A stretch of DNA of 64,000 nucleotides from NCBI RefSeq assembly GCF_900119845.1, contig NZ_FPKU01000002.1, positions 1 to 64,000 of the forward strand. The letters are read 5' to 3'. The notes under the pieces are model-generated. The model ran no database searches. It was not told the origin of the DNA and saw only the letters and a list, made by a program, of their open reading frames with translations. Position 1 is the stretch's first letter. The number at the start of each line of letters is the position of its first letter. This DNA is from Devosia enhydra (GTDB lineage Bacteria; Pseudomonadota; Alphaproteobacteria; Rhizobiales; Devosiaceae). The position numbers were made by a program, and so were the translations under genes. Below are positions 9,993-17,494 of the stretch, in pieces.

Positions 9993-10961
9993 CTATTCGC
10001 AGAGCCGCGCCAGGCACCGCCCGCCATGGCAGCCCATGTCGACATGCAGATGATCCTCATGCAAGGCATTTGCTTCGGGCCCCAGCGTCGTGGTGAACCG
10101 CGCGCAGGCCGCCGAATGGGCAAAGCGCAACAGCCGCCCCTCGGCCGAGCCGGCATCCGCCCAGCCCGAGGGCAGCGTCATGCGCTGGCCGTCCTCGAGC
10201 ACGAAGCCGGTGACGTCGAGGGCATTGGCAAAGGCATGGAAGGAGAGATTGCCGGTGCTGCCATTATTGACGTTGCGGCACATATAGGACGTGCCGGTCA
10301 GAACCTCCGAGACGCCCGAATTCTCGCGCGCCTCGGCATAGCGGTCGATTTCGGCGATCCATTCGGGCAAGGCCGTCGCCATGGCACACGACAGCGTTGC
10401 GGGGCTCGAAAATTCCACCAGCTGGCCATTGGCCATCACACCCGTGACCTCGAGCGGCGACTGCTCGCCGCACGCACCCTCTGCAATCGGCGGCAGGGAA
10501 CGCGCAATCACCGCGCCCGAAATCACCGCCGGGCAGGCACTCTGGTAGATGCGCGGCGGCGCTTCGGGTTCGGGGTCCGGCACGCCCTCGGCCGCGTCCC
10601 CGTCCTCGCTGTCCCCCGTCGCGGGGGGCGCCTCATCGACATCGGCCGCCTCGGGCTCGGGCTCGGGCTCGGGCCGTGGCCGGGGCAGCGCGATCACCGT
10701 GCCCTCCTCGGTGGTCGCGGTGGGTGGCGCTTCGGCTTCAGTCGCCTCCGCGGAACTCTCATCGGCGTCCCCGGCGGCTGCCTCCGAAGCATCCGGAACG
10801 TCCGCTTCGGCTTCCTCGGCCGCCTCCGCCGCCTCGGGCGCGGCCGGCGCCGTCACCGCCGGTTCGGGACGCGGACGGGGCAGCGGCACGTCGCCCTCCT
10901 CCTGCGCGAGGACGGATGGCACCAGGAGCAGGATCGCGGCAAACAGCGAGCGGTACAGCAT
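9993..10961 (-). CDS. Extensin-family protein with acidic low-complexity linker
   Basis: A 322-residue exported protein. Residues 1-19 form a signal peptide (MLYRSLFAAILLLVPSVLAQ). About 110 residues of Ala/Glu/Asp/Pro-rich low complexity follow, bracketed by two LPRPRPEP motifs. The C-terminal ~180 residues are an extensin-like domain (YQSACPAVISGAVI at its start, LSFHAFANALDVTGF, and the zinc-site-like HEDHLHVDMG). The fold is related to M15 metallopeptidases, so a peptidoglycan role is plausible but unproven. The start is chosen at the signal peptide. It diverges from lepA, with 97 bp between starts. Confidence 0.82.
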   Translation of the reverse strand: MLYRSLFAAILLLVPSVLAQEEGDVPLPRPRPEPAVTAPAAPEAAEAAEEAEADVPDASEAAAGDADESSAEATEAEAPPTATTEEGTVIALPRPRPEPEPEPEAADVDEAPPATGDSEDGDAAEGVPDPEPEAPPRIYQSACPAVISGAVIARSLPPIAEGACGEQSPLEVTGVMANGQLVEFSSPATLSCAMATALPEWIAEIDRYAEARENSGVSEVLTGTSYMCRNVNNGSTGNLSFHAFANALDVTGFVLEDGQRMTLPSGWADAGSAEGRLLRFAHSAACARFTTTLGPEANALHEDHLHVDMGCHGGRCLARLCE

Positions 10962-11058
10962 CGCCGGCAAACGCCGCCCCACCCCGGCGGGTTCCCGCGC
11001 TCTTAAGCGCCGATAAACCATCTTCCGGGGCCCCCGCGGTTCTGCTATCAGCGCCACC

Positions 11059-12864
11059 ATGCCGACGCCCCTCAAGAATATCCGCAATTTTTCCATCGTC
11101 GCCCATATCGACCATGGCAAATCCACACTGGCCGATCGCCTGATCCAGATGACGGGCGGGCTGGATGCGCGCGAGATGAAAGAGCAGGTGCTCGACTCCA
11201 TGGAGATCGAGCGCGAGCGCGGCATCACCATCAAGGCGCAGACCGTGCGCCTCAAATATACCGCCAGGGATGGCGAGGACTATGTCCTCAACCTCATCGA
11301 CACGCCCGGCCACGTCGATTTCGCCTATGAAGTCTCGCGTTCCATGGCGGCCGTCGAGGGTTCGCTGCTCGTCGTCGATGCCTCCCAGGGCGTCGAGGCG
11401 CAGACCCTCGCCAATGTCTATCACGCGCTCGATGCCGATCATGAGATCGTGCCGGTGCTCAACAAGGTGGATCTGCCCGCCGCCGACGTGCCGCGCGTCA
11501 AGCAGCAGATCGAAGATGTCATCGGCATCGACGCCTCCGAGGCCGTCGAGATTTCCGCCAAGACCGGCCTCAATATCGATCAGGTGCTCGAGGCCATCGT
11601 CACCCGCCTGCCCGCCCCCAAGGGCGAAATCGACAAGCCGCTCAAGGCGCTTCTCGTCGACAGCTGGTACGACACCTATCTGGGCGTCGTCGTGCTCATC
11701 CGCGTCATCGACGGCACGGCGAAAAAGGGCCAGCGCATCCGCATGATGGCCTCGGGCGCCGTCTACGAGCTCGACCGCGTCGGCGTCTTCACGCCCAAGC
11801 TCATCGAGGTGGCCGAGCTCGGGCCCGGCGAAATCGGCATGTTCACCGCCTCCATCAAGGAAGTGGCCGACACCAATGTCGGGGATACCATCACCGACGA
11901 CCGGAAGCCCACCGCCACCGCCCTGCCCGGCTTCCGCCCGGCCCAGCCGGTGGTGTTCTGCGGGCTCTTCCCCGTCGATGCCTCCGATTTCGACGAACTG
12001 CGCGCCGCCATGGGCAAGCTAAGGCTCAATGATGCGAGCTTTTCCTTCGAGATGGAAACGTCGGCGGCGCTCGGCTTCGGCTTCCGCTGCGGGTTCCTCG
12101 GGCTCCTGCATCTCGAGATCATCCAGGAGCGGCTTTCCCGCGAGTTCGACCTCGATCTCATCGCCACCGCCCCCAGCGTGGTCTACGAGATCAGCCTGAG
12201 CTCGGGCGAAACCATCCACCTGCACAATCCCGCCGACCTGCCCGACGTGATGAAGATCGCCGAGATCCGCGAGCCGTGGATCAAGGCCACCATCCTCACG
12301 CCCGACGAATATCTGGGCGCCATCCTCAAGCTCTGCCAGGATCGGCGCGGCATCCAGCGCAACCTCTCCTATGTGGGCAATCGCGCCATGGTCGAATACG
12401 ACCTGCCTCTCAACGAGGTGGTGTTCGATTTCTACGACCGGCTGAAGTCGATCTCCAAGGGCTATGCCAGCTTCGACTACCAGCTCTCGGATTATCGCGA
12501 GGGTGACCTCGTCAAGCTCTCGATCCTCGTCAATTCCGAGCCGGTCGATGCGCTCTCGATGCTCGTGCACCGCTCGGCCGCCGAATCGCGCGGCCGCCAG
12601 ATGTGCGAAAAGCTCAAGGAGCTGATCCCCCCGCACCTCTTCGTCATCCCCATCCAGGCGGCGATCGGCGGCAAGATCATTGCGCGTGAAACCGTGCGCG
12701 CCATGCGCAAGGACGTCACGGCCAAATGCTATGGCGGCGACGCCACCCGCAAGCGCAAGCTCCTCGAAAAGCAGAAGGCCGGCAAGAAGCGCATGCGCCA
12801 GTTCGGCAGCGTCGAAATCCCCCAGGAAGCCTTCATCAAGGCCCTCAAGATGGAAGACAACTGA
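11059..12864 (+). CDS. lepA: Elongation factor 4 (LepA) GTPase
   Basis: A 601-residue ribosome-associated translational GTPase, full length for LepA/EF4. The N-terminal G domain shows AHIDHGKS (G1), the switch region [21 protein letters not shown] (G3) and NKVDLP (G4). The C-terminus carries the LepA-specific region with [17 protein letters not shown]. It acts on the 30S/70S ribosome and is associated with back-translocation or initiation quality control. The gene is monocistronic as far as visible and is followed by repeat elements. Confidence 0.98.
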   Translation: MPTPLKNIRNFSIVAHIDHGKSTLADRLIQMTGGLDAREMKEQVLDSMEIERERGITIKAQTVRLKYTARDGEDYVLNLIDTPGHVDFAYEVSRSMAAVEGSLLVVDASQGVEAQTLANVYHALDADHEIVPVLNKVDLPAADVPRVKQQIEDVIGIDASEAVEISAKTGLNIDQVLEAIVTRLPAPKGEIDKPLKALLVDSWYDTYLGVVVLIRVIDGTAKKGQRIRMMASGAVYELDRVGVFTPKLIEVAELGPGEIGMFTASIKEVADTNVGDTITDDRKPTATALPGFRPAQPVVFCGLFPVDASDFDELRAAMGKLRLNDASFSFEMETSAALGFGFRCGFLGLLHLEIIQERLSREFDLDLIATAPSVVYEISLSSGETIHLHNPADLPDVMKIAEIREPWIKATILTPDEYLGAILKLCQDRRGIQRNLSYVGNRAMVEYDLPLNEVVFDFYDRLKSISKGYASFDYQLSDYREGDLVKLSILVNSEPVDALSMLVHRSAAESRGRQMCEKLKELIPPHLFVIPIQAAIGGKIIARETVRAMRKDVTAKCYGGDATRKRKLLEKQKAGKKRMRQFGSVEIPQEAFIKALKMEDN

Positions 12865-12880
12865 GGGGGCTGCTCCCTTT

Positions 12881-13018
12881 CACCTCTCCCTCCGGGGGCT
12901 TCGAGGCGACGGCGCAGCCGGGCAATCCGTCCAGTGGACGGATTGGAGCCGAGAAGGCCATGAGAGCTACGCTCGAATGGCGTGAGGTCGGCGCTCAGCG
13001 GCGGGTGAGGGGGCCCTG
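12881..13018. repeat. Dispersed intergenic repeat, family A, copy 1
   Basis: About 120 bp that recurs near 22010-22132: both copies share CTCTCCCT, GGGGCTTCGAG, GAGAAGGCCATGAGAGCTA, GCTCGAATGGCGTGAGG and GTGAGGGGGCC. Its centre is a perfect hairpin (12923-12932 with 12936-12945). The second copy has a different stem sequence that is also perfectly paired. Reading frames across it are not protein-like. Together with the next feature it fills the 443 bases between lepA and the next gene. Confidence 0.75.
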
Positions 13019-13037
13019 CCGCTTGCGCAGAGCCTAC

Positions 13038-13157
13038 TATGAGGCCCTCACCCTGAGGAGCCTCGCAAGAGGCGTCTCGAAGGGCGAGGGCCGCTTGCGC
13101 CGTCCCCGCCGCGCCCTATGGTTCGAGACGCGGCTATCGCCGCTCCTCACCATGAGC
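13038..13157. repeat. REP-like inverted pair, family B, copy 1
   Basis: Two inverted modules: the left one (13045-13090) is CCCTCACCCTGAGGAG, an inner stem, then GCGTCTCGAAGGGCGAGGG; the right one (13119-13156) is nearly the reverse complement. Inner stems are GCCTC/GAGGC (13060-13064 with 13069-13073) and GCGGC/GCCGC (13130-13134 with 13139-13143). The layout resembles bacterial interspersed REP pairs. Between 13158 and 13307 I see nothing else. Confidence 0.75.
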
Positions 13158-13307
13158 CACTTCCTGCCCGGCACCGCAACACTACCATATCCGGCAAGGC
13201 CCCCGGCATCGGCACCCTCCAGAAAACCTGGTGCCTCCTCCCAGCCCCCTTCCCCCGCCCCGCGCCTTCCGGCATGATCACCCATCCCCATCAGCCGGGC
13301 CATCGCG

Positions 13308-13745
13308 ATGACCGAGATCCTCTGGCGCTTCAAGGACCATCCCATCACCCGCTTCCCCGCCGGGGCCGTGCTCATTGCCGAAGGCCAGCAGACGGGACGG
13401 CTGTTTGTAATCGCCTCAGGCACGGTCGAGGTTGTGCGCAAGGGCACCGCCGTCATCCGCTTCGATGAGCCGGGCACGGTGCTGGGCGAGATCGCGACGC
13501 TGCTTCAGGCTCCGCACACCGCCACCGTCCGCGCCGAAACCGACGTTTCCGCCTATGTCATCGACAATGCGCTCGAATGGCTCGAAGAGCGGCCGGCCAT
13601 GGCCCTGCATGTGGGCGCCCTGCTCGCCGATCGGCTGCAGCGCACCACCGCCATGCTCGTCGAACTCCAGGCGGCCGGCACCGGCGATCCCCAGCGCGGC
13701 TTTTTCGAAACCCTCTTCCGCACGCTGACTGGCCAGAAGGCCTGA
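13308..13745 (+). CDS. Stand-alone cyclic-nucleotide-binding-fold protein (1)
   Basis: A 145-residue protein consisting almost entirely of one CRP/cNMP-binding beta-barrel (FPAGAVLIAEGQQTGRLFVI, then GTVLGEIATLLQAPHTATV). It has no helix-turn-helix, so it is not a classical CRP regulator. In the phosphate-binding cassette the usual Arg position appears as His70 (APHTATV), which suggests altered or no cNMP binding. A paralogue lies 1 kb downstream at 14785. The ATG at 13308 lacks a strong ribosome-binding site. The ligand and partner are unknown. Confidence 0.78.
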   Translation: MTEILWRFKDHPITRFPAGAVLIAEGQQTGRLFVIASGTVEVVRKGTAVIRFDEPGTVLGEIATLLQAPHTATVRAETDVSAYVIDNALEWLEERPAMALHVGALLADRLQRTTAMLVELQAAGTGDPQRGFFETLFRTLTGQKA

Positions 13746-13860
13746 CCAGCGCCTGCGCGCCACGGGGGTCGGGACGGGCAGCCGCACCCCTCATCCGAGC
13801 CGATCGCAGGGACACCACCCTCTCGACCCAGCATTATCGATCCCTCCTGCTCTTGGTGCG

Positions 13861-13885
13861 GGAACGATCCGCCATGCTTCTCGTT
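13861..13885 (+). promoter_or_regulatory. EcfG-type general stress promoter
   Basis: GGAAC (13861-13865), 16-nt spacer, CGTT (13882-13885): an exact match to the alphaproteobacterial EcfG sigma-factor consensus. It lies about 70 bp upstream of the DUF1236 gene start, in the correct orientation. Confidence 0.7.
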
Positions 13886-13955
13886 GTCAGGCCACAGGGC
13901 GGGGACAAGCCCCTCGGCGTCGCAACGCGGCGTCAGATAAAAAGGAATAAGAACA

Positions 13956-14570
13956 ATGAAGAAGATCCTTCTGGCCGGCGTTGCCGTTCTGGCTCTCGGC
14001 ATGGCCGCTCCGGCCATGGCACAGTCCAATGGCGCGGCCGTTGGCGGGGCGACCGCCGGCGGCGCGACGGGCGGCACCATCGGCTTCCTTCTCGGCGGGC
14101 CGGTCGGCGCCATCATCGGTGGCTTTGCCGGTGCCGTAATCGGTAGCGAAGCTGCGGTTTCGGCAGAATCGGTGGCCTATGCCGGCAACAACCCGGTCGA
14201 CCCGATCTATATCGATGGCGGCATCGAAGTCGGCGCCGTGGTGACCGATGGGGTCACCGTCTACCCGATCCAGGGCGATCCGGACTTCGGCTATTTCTAC
14301 GCCAATGGTCGCGTCTACATCGTCGATCTGGCGACCAACGAGATCGTCCAGTCGCCCGGCTATGCGGTTTCCGAGCGGGCCATCTCCTATGTCGAGGCCA
14401 ATCCCTCGGCGTCGGTCACCATCTCGGGCAATATCGGGCCGGGCTATGTGCTCGAGAACAATGTCGAGTTCGCCCCCGTGCCGGATGATCCGGCCTATGG
14501 CTATGTCTATATCGATGGCCGTCCGGCCCTCGTGGATCGCGCCTCGCGCACCATCATCTGGGTTCGCTGA
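13956..14570 (+). CDS. DUF1236 domain-containing exported protein
   Basis: A 204-residue exported protein with a clear signal peptide (MKKILLAGVAVLALGMAAPA, cleavage near AMAQ). A Gly/Ala-rich glycine-zipper-like stretch follows (GGATGGTIGFLLGGPVGAII), then two DUF1236-type repeats, each ending in a Tyr/Val-rich segment of the type YVYIDGRPALVDRASRTIIW. The AAGGAA ribosome-binding site supports the start. An EcfG-type promoter precedes it and a strong terminator follows, so it is probably a single-gene stress-induced unit. The biochemical function of DUF1236 is unknown. Confidence 0.85.
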   Translation: MKKILLAGVAVLALGMAAPAMAQSNGAAVGGATAGGATGGTIGFLLGGPVGAIIGGFAGAVIGSEAAVSAESVAYAGNNPVDPIYIDGGIEVGAVVTDGVTVYPIQGDPDFGYFYANGRVYIVDLATNEIVQSPGYAVSERAISYVEANPSASVTISGNIGPGYVLENNVEFAPVPDDPAYGYVYIDGRPALVDRASRTIIWVR

Positions 14571-14677
14571 TAGCGCTCCATAGCGGTTCCCGAGGCGAAC
14601 CGACGACCGGTTCGCCTTGCGGAAAAGCTCCAGTTACGGTCGATGGCGGTTCCCCCCAGACTGCCCTTGACCGTTCA

Positions 14678-14720
14678 GCCGCCCGGCATCCCTCGCCGGG
14701 CGGCGCTTTCTTTTCTTCTC
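14678..14720 (+). terminator. Rho-independent terminator after the DUF1236 gene
   Basis: A 10-bp perfect GC stem (14678-14687 with 14695-14704, 7-nt loop) is followed by a pyrimidine/T-rich tail (14705-14720). A weaker 9-bp hairpin also lies just after the stop codon (14593-14601 with 14609-14617). Confidence 0.75.
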
Positions 14721-14784
14721 TGCCAACAGGCGCGACTTCGCGATCGCGCTGCGCTAACATGGTTCTCTCAGCGGAGACGACGCC

Positions 14785-15216
14785 ATGGCTCAGGACAATG
14801 CGGAGTGGCTGCAGCGCGACTGGCTCGCGCCCGGAATGACGCTCATCGAGCAGGGCGGGCGCACCGGCAAGCTTTATGTGCTGCGTTCGGGGGAAGTCGA
14901 AGTCATCCGCGACGGCAGTTTCGTGCTGGCCATCCGTACCCCCGGCTCGATCTTCGGGGAAATGTCGGTTCTGCTCGATATCCCGCATTCAGCCACCGTC
15001 AAGGCGCTCACCGAGGTCGAGGTCTTCGTCATCGCCAATGCGCTGGCGATGCTCGAGGCCAATCCGGGCTGGCTCCTGCAGATCGCCCGGCTGCTTGCGC
15101 AGCGTGTCAACACCACCACCGCCATGCTGGCGGCGCGCGATGCCGAAGCGGCGGAGGCAGAAGCCTTCGTCCTGCCCCAGACCATGATCGCGCACTGGTC
15201 GGATCCGCAGGTCTGA
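14785..15216 (+). CDS. Stand-alone cyclic-nucleotide-binding-fold protein (2)
   Basis: A 143-residue paralogue of the protein at 13308, again a single cNMP-binding barrel without any DNA-binding domain. The core reads GMTLIEQGGRTGKLYVLRSG, then GSIFGEMSVLLDIPHSATV, with His68 where classical cNMP binders have Arg. Both paralogues share the helix after the barrel (RLLAQRVNTTTAMLAARDAE here, LLADRLQRTTAMLVELQAAG there). A CGGAGA ribosome-binding site precedes the ATG. It may act as a sensor or scaffold; no partner is evident in the neighbourhood. Confidence 0.78.
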   Translation: MAQDNAEWLQRDWLAPGMTLIEQGGRTGKLYVLRSGEVEVIRDGSFVLAIRTPGSIFGEMSVLLDIPHSATVKALTEVEVFVIANALAMLEANPGWLLQIARLLAQRVNTTTAMLAARDAEAAEAEAFVLPQTMIAHWSDPQV

Positions 15217-15341
15217 CTGTACTGGCTAAGGCCTGAACTGGCCCGAGCGCCCCTCTTCCATTTCCCGGCCGACCGGTTAGTCTTTGGCTCGGGGGAGCAA
15301 GGCCGGACATTTCCGGCCGGAGATGTGAGGGAAGCCGCGTC

Positions 15342-15725
15342 ATGCCGCACAAATTCAAGATCGTCGCCCGCGCCAATGACCAGTTCGGCGTGCAGTTCGG
15401 CTATAATGCCGAAGTCATCGTCTGGTCGGAAAGCTATGCCGGCAAGGCGAGCGCCAAGAACTGCATCGACTCTTTAAAGAAAAACGCACCCGATGCCGCC
15501 GTCTTCGACCTTGCCAGGGAGGGTGAGGCGCCCAAGGGCTATCGCTTCGAGATCGTTGCCTCCAAGGACAGCCAGGCCTTCGTGCGCTTCGTGGCGGCGA
15601 ATGGCGAGACCATGATGCGCTCGGAAACCTACAAGAGCAAATCGAGCGCGCGCCACGCCATCGCCTCGATCAAGAAGAACGCGCCCCTGGCCGAAACGCT
15701 CGACATGACGGTTTCCAAGGACTGA
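15342..15725 (+). CDS. YegP/DUF1508 family protein with two repeats
   Basis: A 127-residue protein with two DUF1508 repeats: KFKIVARANDQFGVQFGYNA...SESYAGKASAKNCIDSLKKNAPDA and RFEIVASKDSQAFVRFVAANGE...SETYKSKSSARHAIASIKKNAP. Each repeat ends with the characteristic I-x-SIKKNAP helix. It is cytoplasmic with no signal peptide. YegP-like proteins are small, abundant and of unknown function. It is transcribed alone, downstream of the second cNMP-fold gene. Confidence 0.88.
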   Translation: MPHKFKIVARANDQFGVQFGYNAEVIVWSESYAGKASAKNCIDSLKKNAPDAAVFDLAREGEAPKGYRFEIVASKDSQAFVRFVAANGETMMRSETYKSKSSARHAIASIKKNAPLAETLDMTVSKD

Positions 15726-15802
15726 CCGGGGCAGCCGCTTGCGCAGGGGGTCGGGCGGGGCCATATGCTGCTCTCCCTGCTCCTTGCACAAGGTTGGCCG
15801 CC

Positions 15803-16306
15803 ATGAACCGCCTCGTTCTCCTGCCGCTCGCGGCGCTCGCGCTCGCCGGTCTTGCCGCCTGCTCGGACCCACGCGAGGTGGGCTCGGTCTCTGTCGACTG
15901 GACCGGCAATGACGTGGTGGTGGAGGCGGTCGCCGATCCCGAGGTCTCGGGCGTCGTCTGCCATGTCGCCTATTTCAACCGCAGCCTGATCGACCGGCTG
16001 CAGCAGGGCAACTGGTTCGAGGATCCCTCCTGGTCGGCGCTCGATTGCAGCGCCACCGGTCCCATCACCGTGGGCGACATTTCCACGCGGCGCGGCGGCG
16101 AGGAGATCTTTCGCGAGAACCGCAGCCTGATCTGGAAGAGCCTGCGCGTCTCGCGCCTTTATGACGCCCGCAACAACGCGCTGATCTACCTCGCCCATGC
16201 GCGCGAGTTGCAGCAGGGCTCGGGCAAGATGTCGGTCTCGGTCGTGCCGCTGGGCGATGCAGAGGTCACCTGGACCAATGGCCGCCCGGTCGAAAGCAGC
16301 CTGTAA
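15803..16306 (+). CDS. creA: CreA-family periplasmic lipoprotein-like protein
   Basis: A 167-residue exported protein of the CreA family. The N-terminus MNRLVLLPLAALALAGLAAC ends in a lipobox-like Leu-Ala-Ala-Cys, so it may be lipid-anchored. The mature part carries family features: VSGVVCHVAYFNR, SALDCSATGPI, and FRENRSLIWKSLRVSRLYDARNNALIYLAHARELQQGSGK. The ATG at 15803 is preferred over a TTG three codons upstream because AAGG sits 9 nt before it. The function of CreA is unknown. Confidence 0.87.
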   Translation: MNRLVLLPLAALALAGLAACSDPREVGSVSVDWTGNDVVVEAVADPEVSGVVCHVAYFNRSLIDRLQQGNWFEDPSWSALDCSATGPITVGDISTRRGGEEIFRENRSLIWKSLRVSRLYDARNNALIYLAHARELQQGSGKMSVSVVPLGDAEVTWTNGRPVESSL

Positions 16307-16382
16307 GCCCCCATTAAGGCGGGGCCGGTAGAGTGTGCGGGCGTCGCCCCAGCGCTGACCCGGCCTCGAGGAGGCCTCCGAG

Positions 16383-16613
16383 ATGGACCTGCTCCGCCGC
16401 TACATCGATCATATCGAGCGCCACGATACCGAGATCGTGGTCATGGTCTGCTTCATGGTGGGTTTCTATCTGATCGCCCGGCTGCTCCATGCCCGGCCGG
16501 TGATCGCACTGGCCTTCGCCTTCATGCCGGTGCTGTTCGTCACCGCCATGCAGGACCCTACGCTCAAGCAGTGGTTCAACGGCTGGATCGATGCCGGACA
16601 GCGCATGCTCTGA
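16383..16613 (+). CDS. Small two-helix membrane protein
   Basis: A 76-residue protein with two predicted membrane helices, around residues 18-36 (EIVVMVCFMVGFYLIARLL) and 40-57 (VIALAFAFMPVLFVTAMQ). It starts 8 nt after a GAGGAGG ribosome-binding sequence and lies 76 bp downstream of creA. It shows no family motif I recognise. Its compact hydrophobic design is typical of inner-membrane accessory proteins. Confidence 0.6.
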   Translation: MDLLRRYIDHIERHDTEIVVMVCFMVGFYLIARLLHARPVIALAFAFMPVLFVTAMQDPTLKQWFNGWIDAGQRML

Positions 16614-16707
16614 GAGCATCGGGCTGGGCAAAGCCTTGGCGCGGACCCTTGCGCTTTTGCCAAAAGTTTTCGCTCGGGCCGGGTGCCGTTCCGGGCCATA
16701 ACCCCGA

Positions 16708-16713
16708 TATAAT
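16708..16713 (+). promoter_or_regulatory. Possible -10 box upstream of the peroxiredoxin gene
   Basis: A consensus TATAAT occurs about 50 bp before the peroxiredoxin start. No convincing -35 box lies 16-18 nt upstream, so it may be activator-dependent or fortuitous. Confidence 0.35.
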
Positions 16714-16763
16714 TGGGTCACGAGGGACGCGCCGCTATTGGCGGCCGCAAAAAGGAGCACACC

Positions 16764-17399
16764 ATGGCAATCCTGATCGGCGACATCGCGCCGGATTTCG
16801 AGGCGGACACCACCGAAGGCCGCATCCGTTTCCACGACTATATCGATGGCCACTGGGCGGTGCTCTTCAGCCACCCCAAGAACTACACGCCCGTCTGCAC
16901 CACCGAGCTGGGCTATACCGCAAAGCTCAAGCCCGAATTCGACAAGCGCGGCGTCAAGGTGCTCGGCCTCTCGGTCGACAAGCTCGAGAACCATGAGGGC
17001 TGGGCCGCCGATATCGAGGAAACGCAGGGCACCAAGCTCAATTTCCCGCTGATCGCCGACCACAATGGCGAAGTGGCGCGCAAATACGACATGATCCATC
17101 CCAACGCCAACGACACCCTCACCGTGCGCTCGGTGTTCGTCATCGGGCCCGACAAGAAGGTGAAGCTCAAGATCGAATATCCCGCCTCCACGGGGCGCAA
17201 TTTCGATGAGGTGCTGCGAGTCATCGACAGCCTTCAGCTGACCGCGCGCCACCAGGTGGCCACCCCGGTCAACTGGAAGTCGGGCGAGGATGTCATCATC
17301 GTGCCCGCCGTTTCCGACGAGGCGGCGAGGTCCAAGTTCCCGCAGGGCTGGAAGACCTTGAAGCCCTATCTGCGCATCGTGCCGCAGCCGCAGGGCTGA
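16764..17399 (+). CDS. 1-Cys peroxiredoxin (Prx6 type)
   Basis: A 211-residue peroxiredoxin of the 1-Cys/Prx6 subfamily, which reduces hydrogen peroxide and organic peroxides. The peroxidatic cysteine is Cys45 in HPKNYTPVCTTELG, and the long C-terminal arm (TPVNWKSGEDVIIVPAVSDE through GWKTLKPYLR) is diagnostic of Prx6 rather than AhpC. No second conserved cysteine is seen. The ATG at 16764 is preceded by AAAGGAG; the reading frame extends upstream without start support. The gene appears monocistronic. Confidence 0.94.
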   Translation: MAILIGDIAPDFEADTTEGRIRFHDYIDGHWAVLFSHPKNYTPVCTTELGYTAKLKPEFDKRGVKVLGLSVDKLENHEGWAADIEETQGTKLNFPLIADHNGEVARKYDMIHPNANDTLTVRSVFVIGPDKKVKLKIEYPASTGRNFDEVLRVIDSLQLTARHQVATPVNWKSGEDVIIVPAVSDEAARSKFPQGWKTLKPYLRIVPQPQG

Positions 17400-17494
17400 T
17401 CGGGCCGGCTTTCCCGATCCTCGGACGGTATTGCCACAATTGAACGGTTAGACCTTCCGCCGAAATGCTTTAAGAGCAGTCGGCGGAGGGCGGC

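Noticed and set aside
12680-13477. Several open frames in the lepA-cNMP gap and in the 21.6-22.2 kb gap
   Set aside because: They run through palindromic repeats. Similar peptides arise in several frames because the DNA is repetitive.
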